DNA from: Actinomyces sp. 432
Lineage (GTDB): Bacteria; Actinomycetota; Actinomycetes; Actinomycetales; Actinomycetaceae
Assembly (NCBI RefSeq): GCF_009930875.1
Contig: NZ_CP025249.1
Coordinates: forward strand, 1,116,001-1,180,000
Reading direction: 5' to 3'
DNA: 64,000 nucleotides
Every line of letters starts with the position of its first letter. The stretch's first letter is position 1. The position numbers and the translations under genes are program-made. This document shows, in pieces, positions 41,253-55,693 of this stretch. The notes under the pieces were generated by a model. It had not been told where the DNA came from, made no database searches, and saw only the letters and a list, made by a program, of their open reading frames with translations.

Positions 41253-41395
41253 AGCGGATGCTGCTCGTCGGAGCGGAGGGTGTCCTAAGGACCTCTCGAG
41301 CGCCGAATGGGTGTGTTGTTTGGGATCTCGATAGTGTGTCGTGTTTGTTTGTTTGGTTGGTGTTTTTTGTTGGTTTCTTTGTTTGGTTTTTGTTT

Positions 41396-46628
<5,233 letters not shown>

Positions 46629-46998
46629 ACCAACCCCACACAAGCAGGCCACGTGCAGGGCAGGCAGCACAAGCACGCACGCACACGCACTCAACCCACC
46701 CCCCATGCCCGGGGGGCGTCCGCTGTACGGTCCACGACCAGCCAAGCCCACCACGCCGGGCACAACACACGCCACAACCGAGGCACCCCCAAACCCCCGA
46801 CAGCAACGGGGTACCCGGGGGGGTGCGGGGGGTGGCGGGACACGAGCATAGAGGAACCACGACACCCAGCAACCAGCCACCCGGCCACCACCACGGCACG
46901 GGGGGATGCTGGCTGGGGTACGACACCGGACCCAAACCACCCCGCACAGCGGGGGGCAGGCACGCAGGCTAGTGCGTGTGGCTGGGGGCGGGCGGGTC
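46629..46998 (+). other. 23S-5S internal transcribed spacer
   Basis: About 370 bases, C/A-rich on this strand with runs of G and C. No tRNA and no credible gene. Its start complements the end of the 16S-23S spacer. Confidence 0.8.
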
Positions 46999-47120
46999 GT
47001 GCCGGTGGTCACAGCGGGGGAGACAACGCCCGGACCCATTTCCGAACCCGGAAGCTAAGCCCCCAGCGCCAATGGTACTGCCCCCGACAGGCGGGCGGGA
47101 GAGTAGGACGCCGCCGGCAC
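46999..47120 (+). rRNA. rrf: 5S ribosomal RNA
   Basis: A 122-nt 5S. Terminal helix GTGCCGGTGG pairs with CCGCCGGCAC, with the CGAACCCGGAAGCTAAGC loop and ATGGTACTG and GGGAGAGTAGGACGCCGCC conserved segments. Ends are set by the terminal helix. Confidence 0.95.
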
Positions 47121-47225
47121 ACCCACCCACCCACAACCACACACACAACCGATACCGCCACCAGGTAGGCTGTTGGAGAGTCGACAGACGTAACAGCACT
47201 TGGTGTACGGGTAGAAAGCAGAAGC

Positions 47226-48347
47226 ATGGCTTACGACAGGCGTGATGGACGCTCCGGTCAGCGGGGCTCACACGGTAGGGGCGAGGACCGACACGGGTTC
47301 CGCAGGCGCGATGATGAGCGCTCAGGCAACGGTCGCGCAGGCTCCAGCCGATCGGGTAGGCGGGACCACTCACGCAGGGATGAGCACAGCCTCGGCGTTG
47401 GGCGCCGCGGTAGCGGGCGCAGGTTCGGCTCGGACCGGGCCGGGGCCGAGCGTCGGCGGGGCGCAGACTCTCGTCCTCCGCAACGTACGCGCGTGCCTGA
47501 GCCTCCGGTGTCGGCAGAGGTACAGCCGCAAAACCTGGAGGCGTCCGCGCGGCGCGAGCTGCGCGCGCTAGGCCGGGCGAACGCGGAGAACGTCGCAAGG
47601 CACCTGGTCATGGTGCAGCGCCTACTGGATTCGGATCCCGAGCTGGCCTATCAGCATGCCCGTTATGCGGCGTCTCACGCCGGCAGGGTCGCGGTGGTGC
47701 GCGAGTCCGCTGGTATCGCCGCGTACCTGGCCGGCCACTACAACGACGCGCTGCGGGAAATCCGGGCCGCCAGGAGACTGTCTGGCCTGGACCTGCACCG
47801 CGCGATAGAGGCCGACTGCGAGCGTGCGCTCGGCCGCTACAACCAGGCGCTGAAGGTTGCGCAGCAAGCCGATCCCAAGCAGCTCGACGACCTGGAAGAG
47901 GCGGAGATCGCCATGGTGGTCTCGGGGATCCGCCACGACATGGGGCAGAGCGAGCTCGGGCTCGTCGTGATCGAAGAGGCGATCATGATGTTCCGTGGTG
48001 ACCGTGAGACTCTGCGTCGACTGCACTCCGTACGCGCAGATCGCCTGGAGGAGCTCGGCCGTACAGAGGAGGCGGACAAGATCCGGGAGCGCATCGGACT
48101 GAAGGATGATGAAGCGCCGGTCGAGCCGGTCGAGGTCTACGACATCGAGGACGACTACGAGCAGGAGTCCCGTGCCGCAGAACCGACTTCGCCCGATGCC
48201 GGGCTGGAGACGAGCCCGGAGGATCGGGACGGTAATGACGACGGCACCCCGGCGGAGTCCGCCGGTCAGGTCGGCGCGGCGCAGGCAGCGTCCAGTAGCC
48301 TCACGGACGACGCGCAGGTCGATAACTGGACGGAGCAGCATGGCTAA
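47226..48347 (+). CDS. Tetratricopeptide-type protein with Arg/Gly/Ser-rich N-terminus (Rv1691-like position)
   Basis: A 373-residue protein. Residues 1-95 are highly charged and disordered, with many Arg/Gly/Ser/Asp; residues about 100-290 are helical repeats (SARRELRALGRANAENVARHL, AYQHARYAASHAGRVAVVRESAGIAAYLAGHYNDALREI) consistent with TPR-like units; the C-terminal ~80 residues are acidic and disordered. Function unknown; it corresponds by position to Rv1691. ATG at 47226 sits just after the rRNA operon with only a weak ribosome site. It overlaps the HAD gene by eight bases, so it heads the long block that follows. Confidence 0.85.
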   Translation: MAYDRRDGRSGQRGSHGRGEDRHGFRRRDDERSGNGRAGSSRSGRRDHSRRDEHSLGVGRRGSGRRFGSDRAGAERRRGADSRPPQRTRVPEPPVSAEVQPQNLEASARRELRALGRANAENVARHLVMVQRLLDSDPELAYQHARYAASHAGRVAVVRESAGIAAYLAGHYNDALREIRAARRLSGLDLHRAIEADCERALGRYNQALKVAQQADPKQLDDLEEAEIAMVVSGIRHDMGQSELGLVVIEEAIMMFRGDRETLRRLHSVRADRLEELGRTEEADKIRERIGLKDDEAPVEPVEVYDIEDDYEQESRAAEPTSPDAGLETSPEDRDGNDDGTPAESAGQVGAAQAASSSLTDDAQVDNWTEQHG

Positions 48348-49428
48348 CCAGTCCACCACCAGCGCTGAAGGCAGCCATCCCGCTTTTATGAGCGGCTGTG
48401 ACCAGCCCTTGGCCGCGGCCTTCGATGTAGCCCTACTGGACCTTGACGGAGTCTGCTTCGCCGGGGACGCCCGGATCCCCCATGCAGCGGAAGGCGCCAA
48501 CGGTGCGCGTGGGCTAGGGATGCAACTCGTCTTTGTGACGAACAATGCCTCCCGCGCCCCACAAGCGGTGGTGGACAAGCTCGCGGCGAATGATATCGAC
48601 GCCTCACCCGGTGAGGTGTTCTCCGCAGCGATGGACGCCGCGGCCCTGCTACATGAGCACGTGTCCGACGGCGCCCCGGTATTCGTCATCGGCGGAGAGG
48701 GTCTGCGACAGGCACTGACTGATGAGGGATTCACGGTTGTCGCCGGCGCACAGGACTCCCCGGCGGCCGTCGTACAGGGCTGGGACGCCGCCGTGGACTG
48801 GGCGATGATGTCAGAGGGACTGTACGCGATCACAAACGGGGCACTGCACGTCGCCACGAACTTAGATGCGACTCTGCCAACCGAGCGCGGCTTCGCGCTC
48901 GGCAACGGCAGCCTCGTCGCAGCGGTCGCCAATGCATCGGGGCAGGAGCCACTGGCAGGAGGCAAGCCCTTCCCCGGCATCTACCAACGAGCGCTGCGCC
49001 GGGCAGGCGGATCCAGGCCGCTTGCAGTGGGGGACCGCCTCAACACCGACCACGTCGGAGCCCGGGCGGCGGAAATCCCCGGACTGCATGTGCTCACAGG
49101 AGTCAGCACAGCTCGCGACGTGCTGCTGGCAGCGCCCGAGGAGCGTCCCACCTTCCTGCACACTGACCTGCGCGGACTGCTGCAGCCCCATCCCGAGCCA
49201 AAGCGCACCGTCATTGACGGCGAGGCCTGGTGGCAGGTCGGGGAGCAGTGGTGGCACGTGACCTCCGCGGGCGCGGAGGGCCAGGGAGTCGGATTCCTGG
49301 ACGCCGACTCCGCCACGGTCAGCCTTGACGCCTACCGAGCCCTCGCCTGCGCGTTCTGGGAGTACACCGATGCACACTCGGGCCGCGCCGACGGCTTGAA
49401 CGTGCCGGAGCTTAACGTCACCGCTTAG
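48340..49428 (+). CDS. HAD-superfamily phosphatase (NagD-like)
   Basis: A 362-residue HAD-IIA phosphatase. Motif I is VALLDLDGVCFAGDARI (DxD), motif II VFVTNNASRAP, then the C2-cap middle domain, and GGKPFPGIYQRALRRAG with GDRLNTDHVGARAAEIPGLHVLTGVS (motifs III/IV). A C-terminal region of about 80 residues (ADSATVSLDAYRALACAFW...) goes beyond the catalytic core. Substrate unknown; by position it is the Rv1692 homologue, a glycerol-3-phosphate phosphatase in that species. ATG 48340 overlaps the TPR gene. Confidence 0.9.
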   Translation: MANQSTTSAEGSHPAFMSGCDQPLAAAFDVALLDLDGVCFAGDARIPHAAEGANGARGLGMQLVFVTNNASRAPQAVVDKLAANDIDASPGEVFSAAMDAAALLHEHVSDGAPVFVIGGEGLRQALTDEGFTVVAGAQDSPAAVVQGWDAAVDWAMMSEGLYAITNGALHVATNLDATLPTERGFALGNGSLVAAVANASGQEPLAGGKPFPGIYQRALRRAGGSRPLAVGDRLNTDHVGARAAEIPGLHVLTGVSTARDVLLAAPEERPTFLHTDLRGLLQPHPEPKRTVIDGEAWWQVGEQWWHVTSAGAEGQGVGFLDADSATVSLDAYRALACAFWEYTDAHSGRADGLNVPELNVTA

Positions 49429-49500
49429 GAACACGATTCGCGCGAACTATTTCTAGCGTAAGTCGCACAGAATTAAAAGACTGAACAATTAGGAAGAACA

Positions 49501-49692
49501 ACGTCTGGTAAGAGTCTCCCGAAAGCGGCCACACCCAAGCCGGGGCCGCAGCCCGTGCAGGCGCCTGGTCCCGCGCCGGACTTGGCGGCACACCTGGAGG
49601 CGCTCGCCGGCCTGCCGCTTGAAGAGCGCGCGGCCGGACTGGCAGCTATCCACGATGGGCTCGCCGGCCAATTGCGCCAGACCCAGATCTGA
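49501..49692 (+). CDS. Small protein with apparent ACG start, Rv1693-like position
   Basis: A 63-residue frame runs from ACG at 49501 to TGA 49690-49692 between the HAD and tlyA genes: a Pro/Lys/Gln-rich start (SGKSLPKAATPKPGPQPVQA) then an amphipathic helix pair (LAAHLEALAGLPLEERAAGL, AAIHDGLAGQLRQTQI). There is no in-frame ATG, GTG or TTG near the beginning, yet AGGAAG lies about six bases before the ACG, just as a ribosome site would. A small protein occupies this place in other actinobacteria (Rv1693). Either ACG initiates, or an original ATG has been miscalled or mutated. Function unknown. Confidence 0.6.
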   Translation, partial: TSGKSLPKAATPKPGPQPVQAPGPAPDLAAHLEALAGLPLEERAAGLAAIHDGLAGQLRQTQI

Positions 49693-49716
49693 GAGCAGAA
49701 CCGGGATCCTCACGGC

Positions 49717-50624
49717 ATGGCACGACTTATCCGCATCGACTCCGAGCTGGTCCGGCGAGGACTGGCGCATTCACGTGCCCACGCCGCCCGCCTAATTGCT
49801 GACGGCCGAGTGAGTGTCGACGGCGTGCCCGTGCTCAAACCCGCCCGTCAGGTCAATCCGGCGCAGGCGATCGAGGTGACCGCCCCGGACGGGGATGACT
49901 ACGTATCACGCGGCGCCTACAAGCTCGCAGGCGCACTCGACTCCCTCGCCGAGCGCGGACTGGCGCCGCCTATCGCCGGTCGTCGGTGCCTTGACGCCGG
50001 CGCCTCCACCGGAGGCTTCACGGATGTGCTGCTGCGCCGGGGTGCCGCGCATGTGGTTGCGGTGGATGTCGGTTACGGTCAGCTCGCCTGGTCCCTACGC
50101 AACGATCCGCGTGTCACTGTGCTGGAACGCACAAATGTGCGCACACTCGACCCGGGGGCGGTTGCCCCGGCGCCCGCACTCGTCGTCGGCGACCTGTCCT
50201 TCATCTCGCTGACCACAGTGCTGCCCGCGCTGGTTGCCGCAGCCGCGCCTGACGCGGACCTGCTGCTAATGGTCAAGCCCCAGTTCGAGGTCGGCAGACA
50301 GCGCCTCGGCCACGGGGAGTGGTCCGCGACCCCGACCTACACATCGAGTCGGTGCTGAATGTGTGCAGCTGCGCCCACCGCCTGGGACTCGGAATCGATG
50401 CGGTCACCGCGTCGCCGCTACCCGGGCCGGCGGGCAATGTCGAGTACTTTGTGAACATGCATGCCGGGCAAGCCGACTCGTCGGCGGACCTGGCGGGAGC
50501 TGCGCTAAGGCACGAGGTGCGTCAGGCAGTCGAGGCAGGACCCGCAGGACGCAGCAGCGACCGCAGCCGACGCACGGAAGGAGGCGAACATGAAGACCCG
50601 AGTCATCCCCGGGACGACCGCTGA
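49717..50624 (+). CDS. tlyA: TlyA-type 16S/23S rRNA 2'-O-ribose methyltransferase / hemolysin A (frameshifted in this sequence)
   Basis: An S4-domain plus FtsJ-like methyltransferase, about 302 residues when repaired; family members methylate 16S C1409 and 23S C1920. Seen: S4 domain RIDSELVRRGLAHSRAHAARLIADGRVSVDG, SRGAYKLAGAL, SAM site CLDAGASTGGFTDVLLRRGA, VVAVDVGYGQLAW and the VGDLSFISLTTVLPALV motif. Frame breaks in GGGG at 50314-50317; with one more G the frame reads RLGHGGVVRDPDLHIES and ends at 50624. The 3' end overlaps nadK by 35 bases. ATG at 49717, 24 bases after the small ORF. Confidence 0.9.
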
Positions 50625-51606
50625 CTCAGGCGCTGGCGGCTCCGCCGCACTCCCCGCCTCACCCACGGACGGGCCCGCCGCAGTCGGCGCCGCAGCGGAC
50701 CAGCCGCGCCTACGGCGCGTCATGGTCCTACAGCGTGACCTCAACGACAAACCGGTACCGCCCCATCGCAGGGCCGCGCCCACCGCCACCGCGGTAGCGC
50801 GGGCGGAGGCGGCTTTGCGTGCGCACGGCGTCGAACCCGTCGAGCCCGGATTCGAGGGCGACGTCGACCTGGTGCTGGTCATGGGTGGAGACGGCACCAT
50901 TCTGCGTGCCAGCGAGGTCGCCCGTGAGCGCGACGTGCCGCTGCTCGGTATCAACACCGGGCACGTGGGTTTTCTCGCCGAGGCCGATCCCGACGCCGTC
51001 GAGCAGGTAGTGGCGGATCTCGTGGCCGGCAGGTACGTGGTTGATACCCGGATGACCATTGAGGTGGAGGTGCAGGCCCCCGACGGATCGGTGAGCCGGG
51101 ACTGGGCCCTGAATGAGGCGGCCTTGGAGAAGCGGGACCGCGCCCGCATGGTCGAGGTAGCCGTCGGGGTTGACGGCCAGGCCGTCTCCTCCTTCGGCTG
51201 CGACGGACTGGTGATGGCCACGCCCACCGGATCCACCGCTTACGCATACTCCGGCGGCGGCCCGGTCATCTGGCCCGAAGTCGAGGCGCTCCTGCTGGTG
51301 CCGCTGTCCGCGCACGCACTATTCACCCGACCGCTCGTGGTGAGTCCCAACTCACGCCTGGAGGTGGTCATCTACCACGCCGGGTTCGGTGGAGCAGAAG
51401 TGTGGTGCGATGGGCGCCGCTGCCTCGATGCTCCGACGGGATCACGCATCAGCGTCACTCGTGCGGACCGCCCGGTGCGCTTGGCACGCTTGAACACCGC
51501 ACCCTTCGCCACGCGCCTGGTACGCAAATTCGATCTGCCCGTCCAGGGGTGGCGTACCGCGGAGGTCCCGGCAACGCTCCCCGGGCAGGACGGCGATACG
51601 CAGTGA
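50590..51606 (+). CDS. nadK: NAD kinase
   Basis: A 338-residue NAD kinase, making NADP+ from NAD+ and ATP (or polyphosphate). Seen: GGDGTILRASEVA (phosphate-binding GGDG), GINTGHVGFLAE, GLVMATPTGSTAYAYSGGGPVIWPE, and the C-terminal VSPNSRLEV. ATG 50590 overlaps the end of tlyA in another frame, and an N-terminal ~40-residue low-complexity region (Ala/Gly/Pro-rich) precedes LRRVMVLQRDLNDKPV; a later start is possible. Stop overlaps the recN GTG (GTGA). Confidence 0.95.
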   Translation: MKTRVIPGTTADSGAGGSAALPASPTDGPAAVGAAADQPRLRRVMVLQRDLNDKPVPPHRRAAPTATAVARAEAALRAHGVEPVEPGFEGDVDLVLVMGGDGTILRASEVARERDVPLLGINTGHVGFLAEADPDAVEQVVADLVAGRYVVDTRMTIEVEVQAPDGSVSRDWALNEAALEKRDRARMVEVAVGVDGQAVSSFGCDGLVMATPTGSTAYAYSGGGPVIWPEVEALLLVPLSAHALFTRPLVVSPNSRLEVVIYHAGFGGAEVWCDGRRCLDAPTGSRISVTRADRPVRLARLNTAPFATRLVRKFDLPVQGWRTAEVPATLPGQDGDTQ

Positions 51607-53422
51607 TTGAATCCCTGCACATTGAGAACCTCGGTGTCATAGAGACGGCCGACCTCCAGCTCAGCCCGGGACTGACCGCCCTGACCGGGGAGACTGGCGC
51701 CGGAAAAACGATGGTGCTCACCTCGCTGGGACTGCTACTGGGGCAGCGCGCGGAGGCGACCGTGGTCCGCGTCGGCGCCGACCGGGCCCTGGTCGAGGGA
51801 GCGTTTGTCCTCTCGCCGTACTCGCGTGCCGCATCACGTGCGGCGGACGCCGGCGCGGAAATCGACGACGACTTGCTGCTTGCCTCGCGTACCGTTCCCG
51901 CCTCGGGCCGCTCGCGTGCCCACCTCGGCGGCCGGGCAGTACCCTCGACCGTGCTGGCAGATGTTGGTGCGCGTCTGGTCTCCGTGCACGGGCAAGCGGA
52001 TCAGTTGCGGCTGCGCTCTGCCTCCGCCGGGCGTGCGGCGCTCGATGGCCTCGGCGGCCCCCGCCACGCTGCCCTGTGCCGCCGCTACGCCGAGGCCTAT
52101 CAGGCCAGAAATGCTGCGGCAGCCGCCTTGGAGCAGTGGCATGCCGGAGCTCAGGCACGCCGCGCCGAGGCCGAGGACCTGCGCCGTTGGTTGGAGCAGT
52201 TGGAAAAGCTCGCCCCACAGCCGGGGAGGACACCGCCCTGACCGCTGAGGCCGAACGCCTGGACCATGCGGAGGACCTGCGCCGTGCCGCCGCCATTACC
52301 CGCACCGCCCTGGCCGGCGATGAGGATACGGCTAGTCCCGAGGTTGCTGACGTGACGGCTCTGATCGCCGCTGCCGAACGGGCCCTGGCCCGGGTCGCCG
52401 ACGTCGACCCGGCCCTCACGCAGATCGGTCAGCGCCTGCATCGGTTGGGCATCGTTAGCGCGGATCTTGCCGGGGAGCTGTCCGCATACCTTGCCTCGCT
52501 CGACGCCGACCCGGCCCGCCTGGCGTGGGTGCAGGAACGCCGCGCAGAACTCGCGCGTGCCTGCCGTGAGATCGGCGGTCCCAGTGCTGCTCTCGACGAC
52601 GTGGACTCCATGCTCGCCTGGGGCGAGGCCGCCGCCGCCCGCCTGGAGGAGCTAGAAGGATCACATAGTGCCGCTACCGAGCTGACCGAGGACCTCGCCG
52701 GTGCGCAAGCTGTGCTGGAGGACCTTGCCACCGAGCTCTCAGGCGCTCGGCATGGCCTGGCCGAGCGCCTGCAGCAGGCAGTCAATGCGGAGCTGGCGGG
52801 GCTGGAGATGAAGGATGCGCGGCTCGTAGTCGACTTGAAGCCGCTAGAGGAGCTCGGTCCCACCGGCGCTGAAACCGTTTCCCTGCTGCTCGTCTCCCAC
52901 CCCGGTGCACCGGAACTGCCTTTGGGCAAGGGCGCTTCCGGGGGTGAGCTGTCCCGGATCATGCTGGCCCTGGAAGTGGTCCTCGCCGAGGCCGCCTTAG
53001 ATGAGGCGGAGCACGATGACCCGGCCAGGGACTCGGCGCATCACCGCCGTACCTTCATATTCGATGAAATTGATGCCGGCGTGGGTGGCCGCGCAGCCAG
53101 GGAGATAGGACGCCGCCTTGCCAGGCTCGCCCGTAGCCACCAGGTGGTGGTAGTAACTCACTTGGCCCAGGTTGCTGCATGGGCGGATACGCAACTCGTG
53201 GTACGCAAGGAGAGGGGCCCCGATGCTGCGGGAGACGCTCCCGCACCTCAGCATGCCGGGGACGACCTGCCGACGGTACGAACCCGCGTCCTGGCTGTCA
53301 CCGGGGACGCCAGGGTCCGGGAGCTCGCCCGCATGCTCTCCGGCCATGATGACTCGGAATCCGCTCTTCGGCATGCCGCTGAGCTGATCGACGAGGCCCG
53401 CGTGGCACAATCCCAGTCGTGA
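51603..53422 (+). CDS. recN: DNA repair protein RecN (frameshifted in this sequence)
   Basis: An SMC-like RecN, about 606 residues when repaired, acting in double-strand break repair. N-terminal: IESLHIENLGVIETADLQLSPGLTALTGETGAGKTMVL (Walker A), then a long coiled-coil (about 160-370), and signature LGKGASGGELSRIMLALEVVL with Walker B TFIFDEIDAGVGG and VVVVTHLAQVAAWADTQLVV. The frame breaks in GGGG at 52223-52226; adding one G joins KLAPQPG to EDTALTAEAERLDHA. GTG start overlaps the nadK stop and the 3' end overlaps steA by four bases. Confidence 0.93.
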
Positions 53423-54732
53423 GGCTCCCGTTTTCGCTCCGCAAGCAGGCCCAGCCGGCGCCGGACCGTCCCAGCGGCATGGTCCGGGTGGACGCGCGCA
53501 CCAAGAAACTCACCAAACGGCTCCAGCCCGGTGAGATCGCCGTGATCGACCATGTTGACCTAGACCGGGTGGCGGCCGAGGCGCTGGTGGAGTGCAAGCC
53601 AATGGCCGTCCTGAACGCAGCCCCCTCAGTGTCCGGCCGCTACCCCAACCTCGGCCCGGGCATTCTCATCGATGCGGGCATCCCGCTGATCGACGACCTT
53701 GGTCCGGACATCATGCGGCTACATGACGGGCAGCGTGTCACCGTTGACCTGGACGCCGACTCCGAGCACGCGGGCAGCGTTCAGGTGGAGGGACGCGCTC
53801 ACCACCGGCGCGGCCACGGGCACGGCAACGAGGCAGGCGGGGCCGGCAAGTCCGGCAGTGCGGACAAGCCCGATCACGCCGCTGCCCTTGCCGAGGGCAC
53901 CATTCAGACGCGGGAGAGCATCGACGCGCTCATGGAGGCCGCCCGGGAGGGGCTTGCGGTGCAGCTGGAGGCCTTCGCCGCCAACACCATGGAGTACATG
54001 CGGGGTGAACGCGACCTGCTCCTCAACGGGGTGGGTATGCCGGACATACGCACGGCAATCAGCGGCAAGCACGTGCTCGTCGTCGTTCGCGGCTACTCCT
54101 ACAAAGAGGACCTCAAGGCGCTCAAGCCCTACATTCGCGAGTACAAGCCCGTCATCATCGGCGTGGACGGCGGTGCCGACGCGGTCCTTGAAGCGGGTCT
54201 CAAGCCCGACATGATCGTCGGTGACATGGATTCCGTGTCTGACAAGGCCCTGGAATCCGGTGCCGAGGTCATTGTCCACGCCTACCGGGACGGACGCGCG
54301 CCGGGCCTGAAACGCGTTGAGGACCTGGGGGTGGAGCACACCGTGTTCGCCGCCACCGGCACCAGCGAGGACATCGCCATGCTGATCGCCGACGAGGCCG
54401 GTGCCGAGCTCATCGTCGCCCTGGGTACGCACGCAACCTTGCTGGAATTCCTCGACAAGGGACGCGCCGGCATGTCCTCCACCTTCCTGACCCGGCTGAA
54501 GGTGGGCGGGCGCCTGATCGACGCCAAGGGCGTGTCCCGCTTGTACCGGGCGCGTATCTCCGGCTGGCAACTGGGGCTGCTGGCCCTGGCTGGGCTGGTT
54601 GCCCTGCTCGTGGCCCTCGCCTCCACCCCGGGGGGCCAGACCTTCCTCGGGCTGTCGGGGGCAGTCTGGGACGACCTGGTCAACTTCTTCCGGTCCCTGG
54701 TGGGACTTACCCCTAGCACACCCTCCGTCTGA
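53419..54732 (+). CDS. steA: SteA-like septation/cytokinetic ring protein
   Basis: A 437-residue SteA-like membrane protein (Rv1697 position). The N-terminal part contains a thiamin-pyrophosphokinase-like catalytic fold with DGGADAVLEAGLKPDMIVGDMDSVSDKAL near 253-283. One C-terminal membrane helix (LGLLALAGLVALLVALASTPGG) lies near 395-415, then a short tail. Residues about 119-160 are a His/Gly/Asp-rich insertion (EGRAHHRRGHGHGNEAG). Corynebacterial SteA/SteB sit at the division site and affect cell separation. GTG at 53419 overlaps recN; steB follows after 18 bases. Confidence 0.85.
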   Translation: MRLPFSLRKQAQPAPDRPSGMVRVDARTKKLTKRLQPGEIAVIDHVDLDRVAAEALVECKPMAVLNAAPSVSGRYPNLGPGILIDAGIPLIDDLGPDIMRLHDGQRVTVDLDADSEHAGSVQVEGRAHHRRGHGHGNEAGGAGKSGSADKPDHAAALAEGTIQTRESIDALMEAAREGLAVQLEAFAANTMEYMRGERDLLLNGVGMPDIRTAISGKHVLVVVRGYSYKEDLKALKPYIREYKPVIIGVDGGADAVLEAGLKPDMIVGDMDSVSDKALESGAEVIVHAYRDGRAPGLKRVEDLGVEHTVFAATGTSEDIAMLIADEAGAELIVALGTHATLLEFLDKGRAGMSSTFLTRLKVGGRLIDAKGVSRLYRARISGWQLGLLALAGLVALLVALASTPGGQTFLGLSGAVWDDLVNFFRSLVGLTPSTPSV

Positions 54733-54750
54733 GCAAGTACAGGACTCTTC

Positions 54751-55673
54751 ATGATCGACTTCCGTTACCACCTGGTCTCGCTCATCTCCGTCTTCCTCGC
54801 CCTCGCCGTAGGAGTCGTTCTGGGGGCCGGACCGCTGCAGAACTCACTCGGTACCGCCCTGAATGACCAGGTCACCTCCCTACGGGCAGATCGGAATGAC
54901 CTCCAATCCCGGCTGGAGCAGACGGAGACGGCCGTAAACGACCGCGACGAGTACATCACGGCCGTCGGTGAGTCCCTGCTCCCCGACACCTTGAAGGACC
55001 AGCGCGTGGCCATGGTGGTCATGCCTGGTGCTGAGGGCGGAGACATTGACGACATCATCACCGAGATCGAGACCGCCGGCGCCACGGTTACGGGCCGGGT
55101 CACCCTAACTGCGGCGTGGGCCGAAGTCTCCCGGGAGTCCTTCCGCTCGACCTACTCCGGCCAGTTCGCTCCCTACCTGGAGAGCACTGCGGCAGACGGC
55201 AATGCCGTCCTCGGCCAGGGCCTGGCCGAGGCACTGACCACCGAGGGAGACAACGCCACCGCCCTGATGGAACTGCTGACAGCATCCGACACCCCCTGGT
55301 CACCGTGGATGCGCAGCTGTCCGGCGCGGCCAGCATGATCGTTGTTGTAGGTCCGCGTACTGCTGCCTCCCCCGACGGGAGCGAGCCGACTGCCGCAGCC
55401 ACGGCCGAGCAGGACTCCGCCGCCTGGACCGCAGCACTGACAGGGGTGGCGTCCGCAGCCACGACCGTCGTCGTCGGCGCGGCCGACGCGCAGGCGGACA
55501 TCGTCTCCGTTTTGCGCACCGCGCAGTCTCCCGTGACCACGGTGGACTCCGTGGGCCAGGCCACTGCCGCAGTGTCTACCCCGCTTGCGCTCGCCGCCAC
55601 AGCCGCGGGAACCGTGGGGAATTACGGGTTCGACGCCGGCGCCGACGCGATTATCCCGCCCGTCTCCCGCTGA
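54751..55673 (+). CDS. steB: SteB / MctB-like membrane protein (frameshifted in this sequence)
   Basis: About 307 residues when repaired: a signal-anchor helix (LVSLISVFLALAVGVVLGAG), then a coiled-coil (VTSLRADRNDLQSRLEQTETAVNDRDEYI), then an alpha/beta outer domain. It is the partner of steA in corynebacteria; the Rv1698 homologue was described as MctB, linked to copper. The frame breaks in five C at 55292-55296, where one more C gives TASDTPLVTVDAQLSGAA and continues to PVSR at 55673. ATG at 54751 after a TCTTC leader; steA stop 18 bases upstream. Confidence 0.88.
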
Positions 55674-55693
55674 CGCCGACTAGGCTTGCAGCC

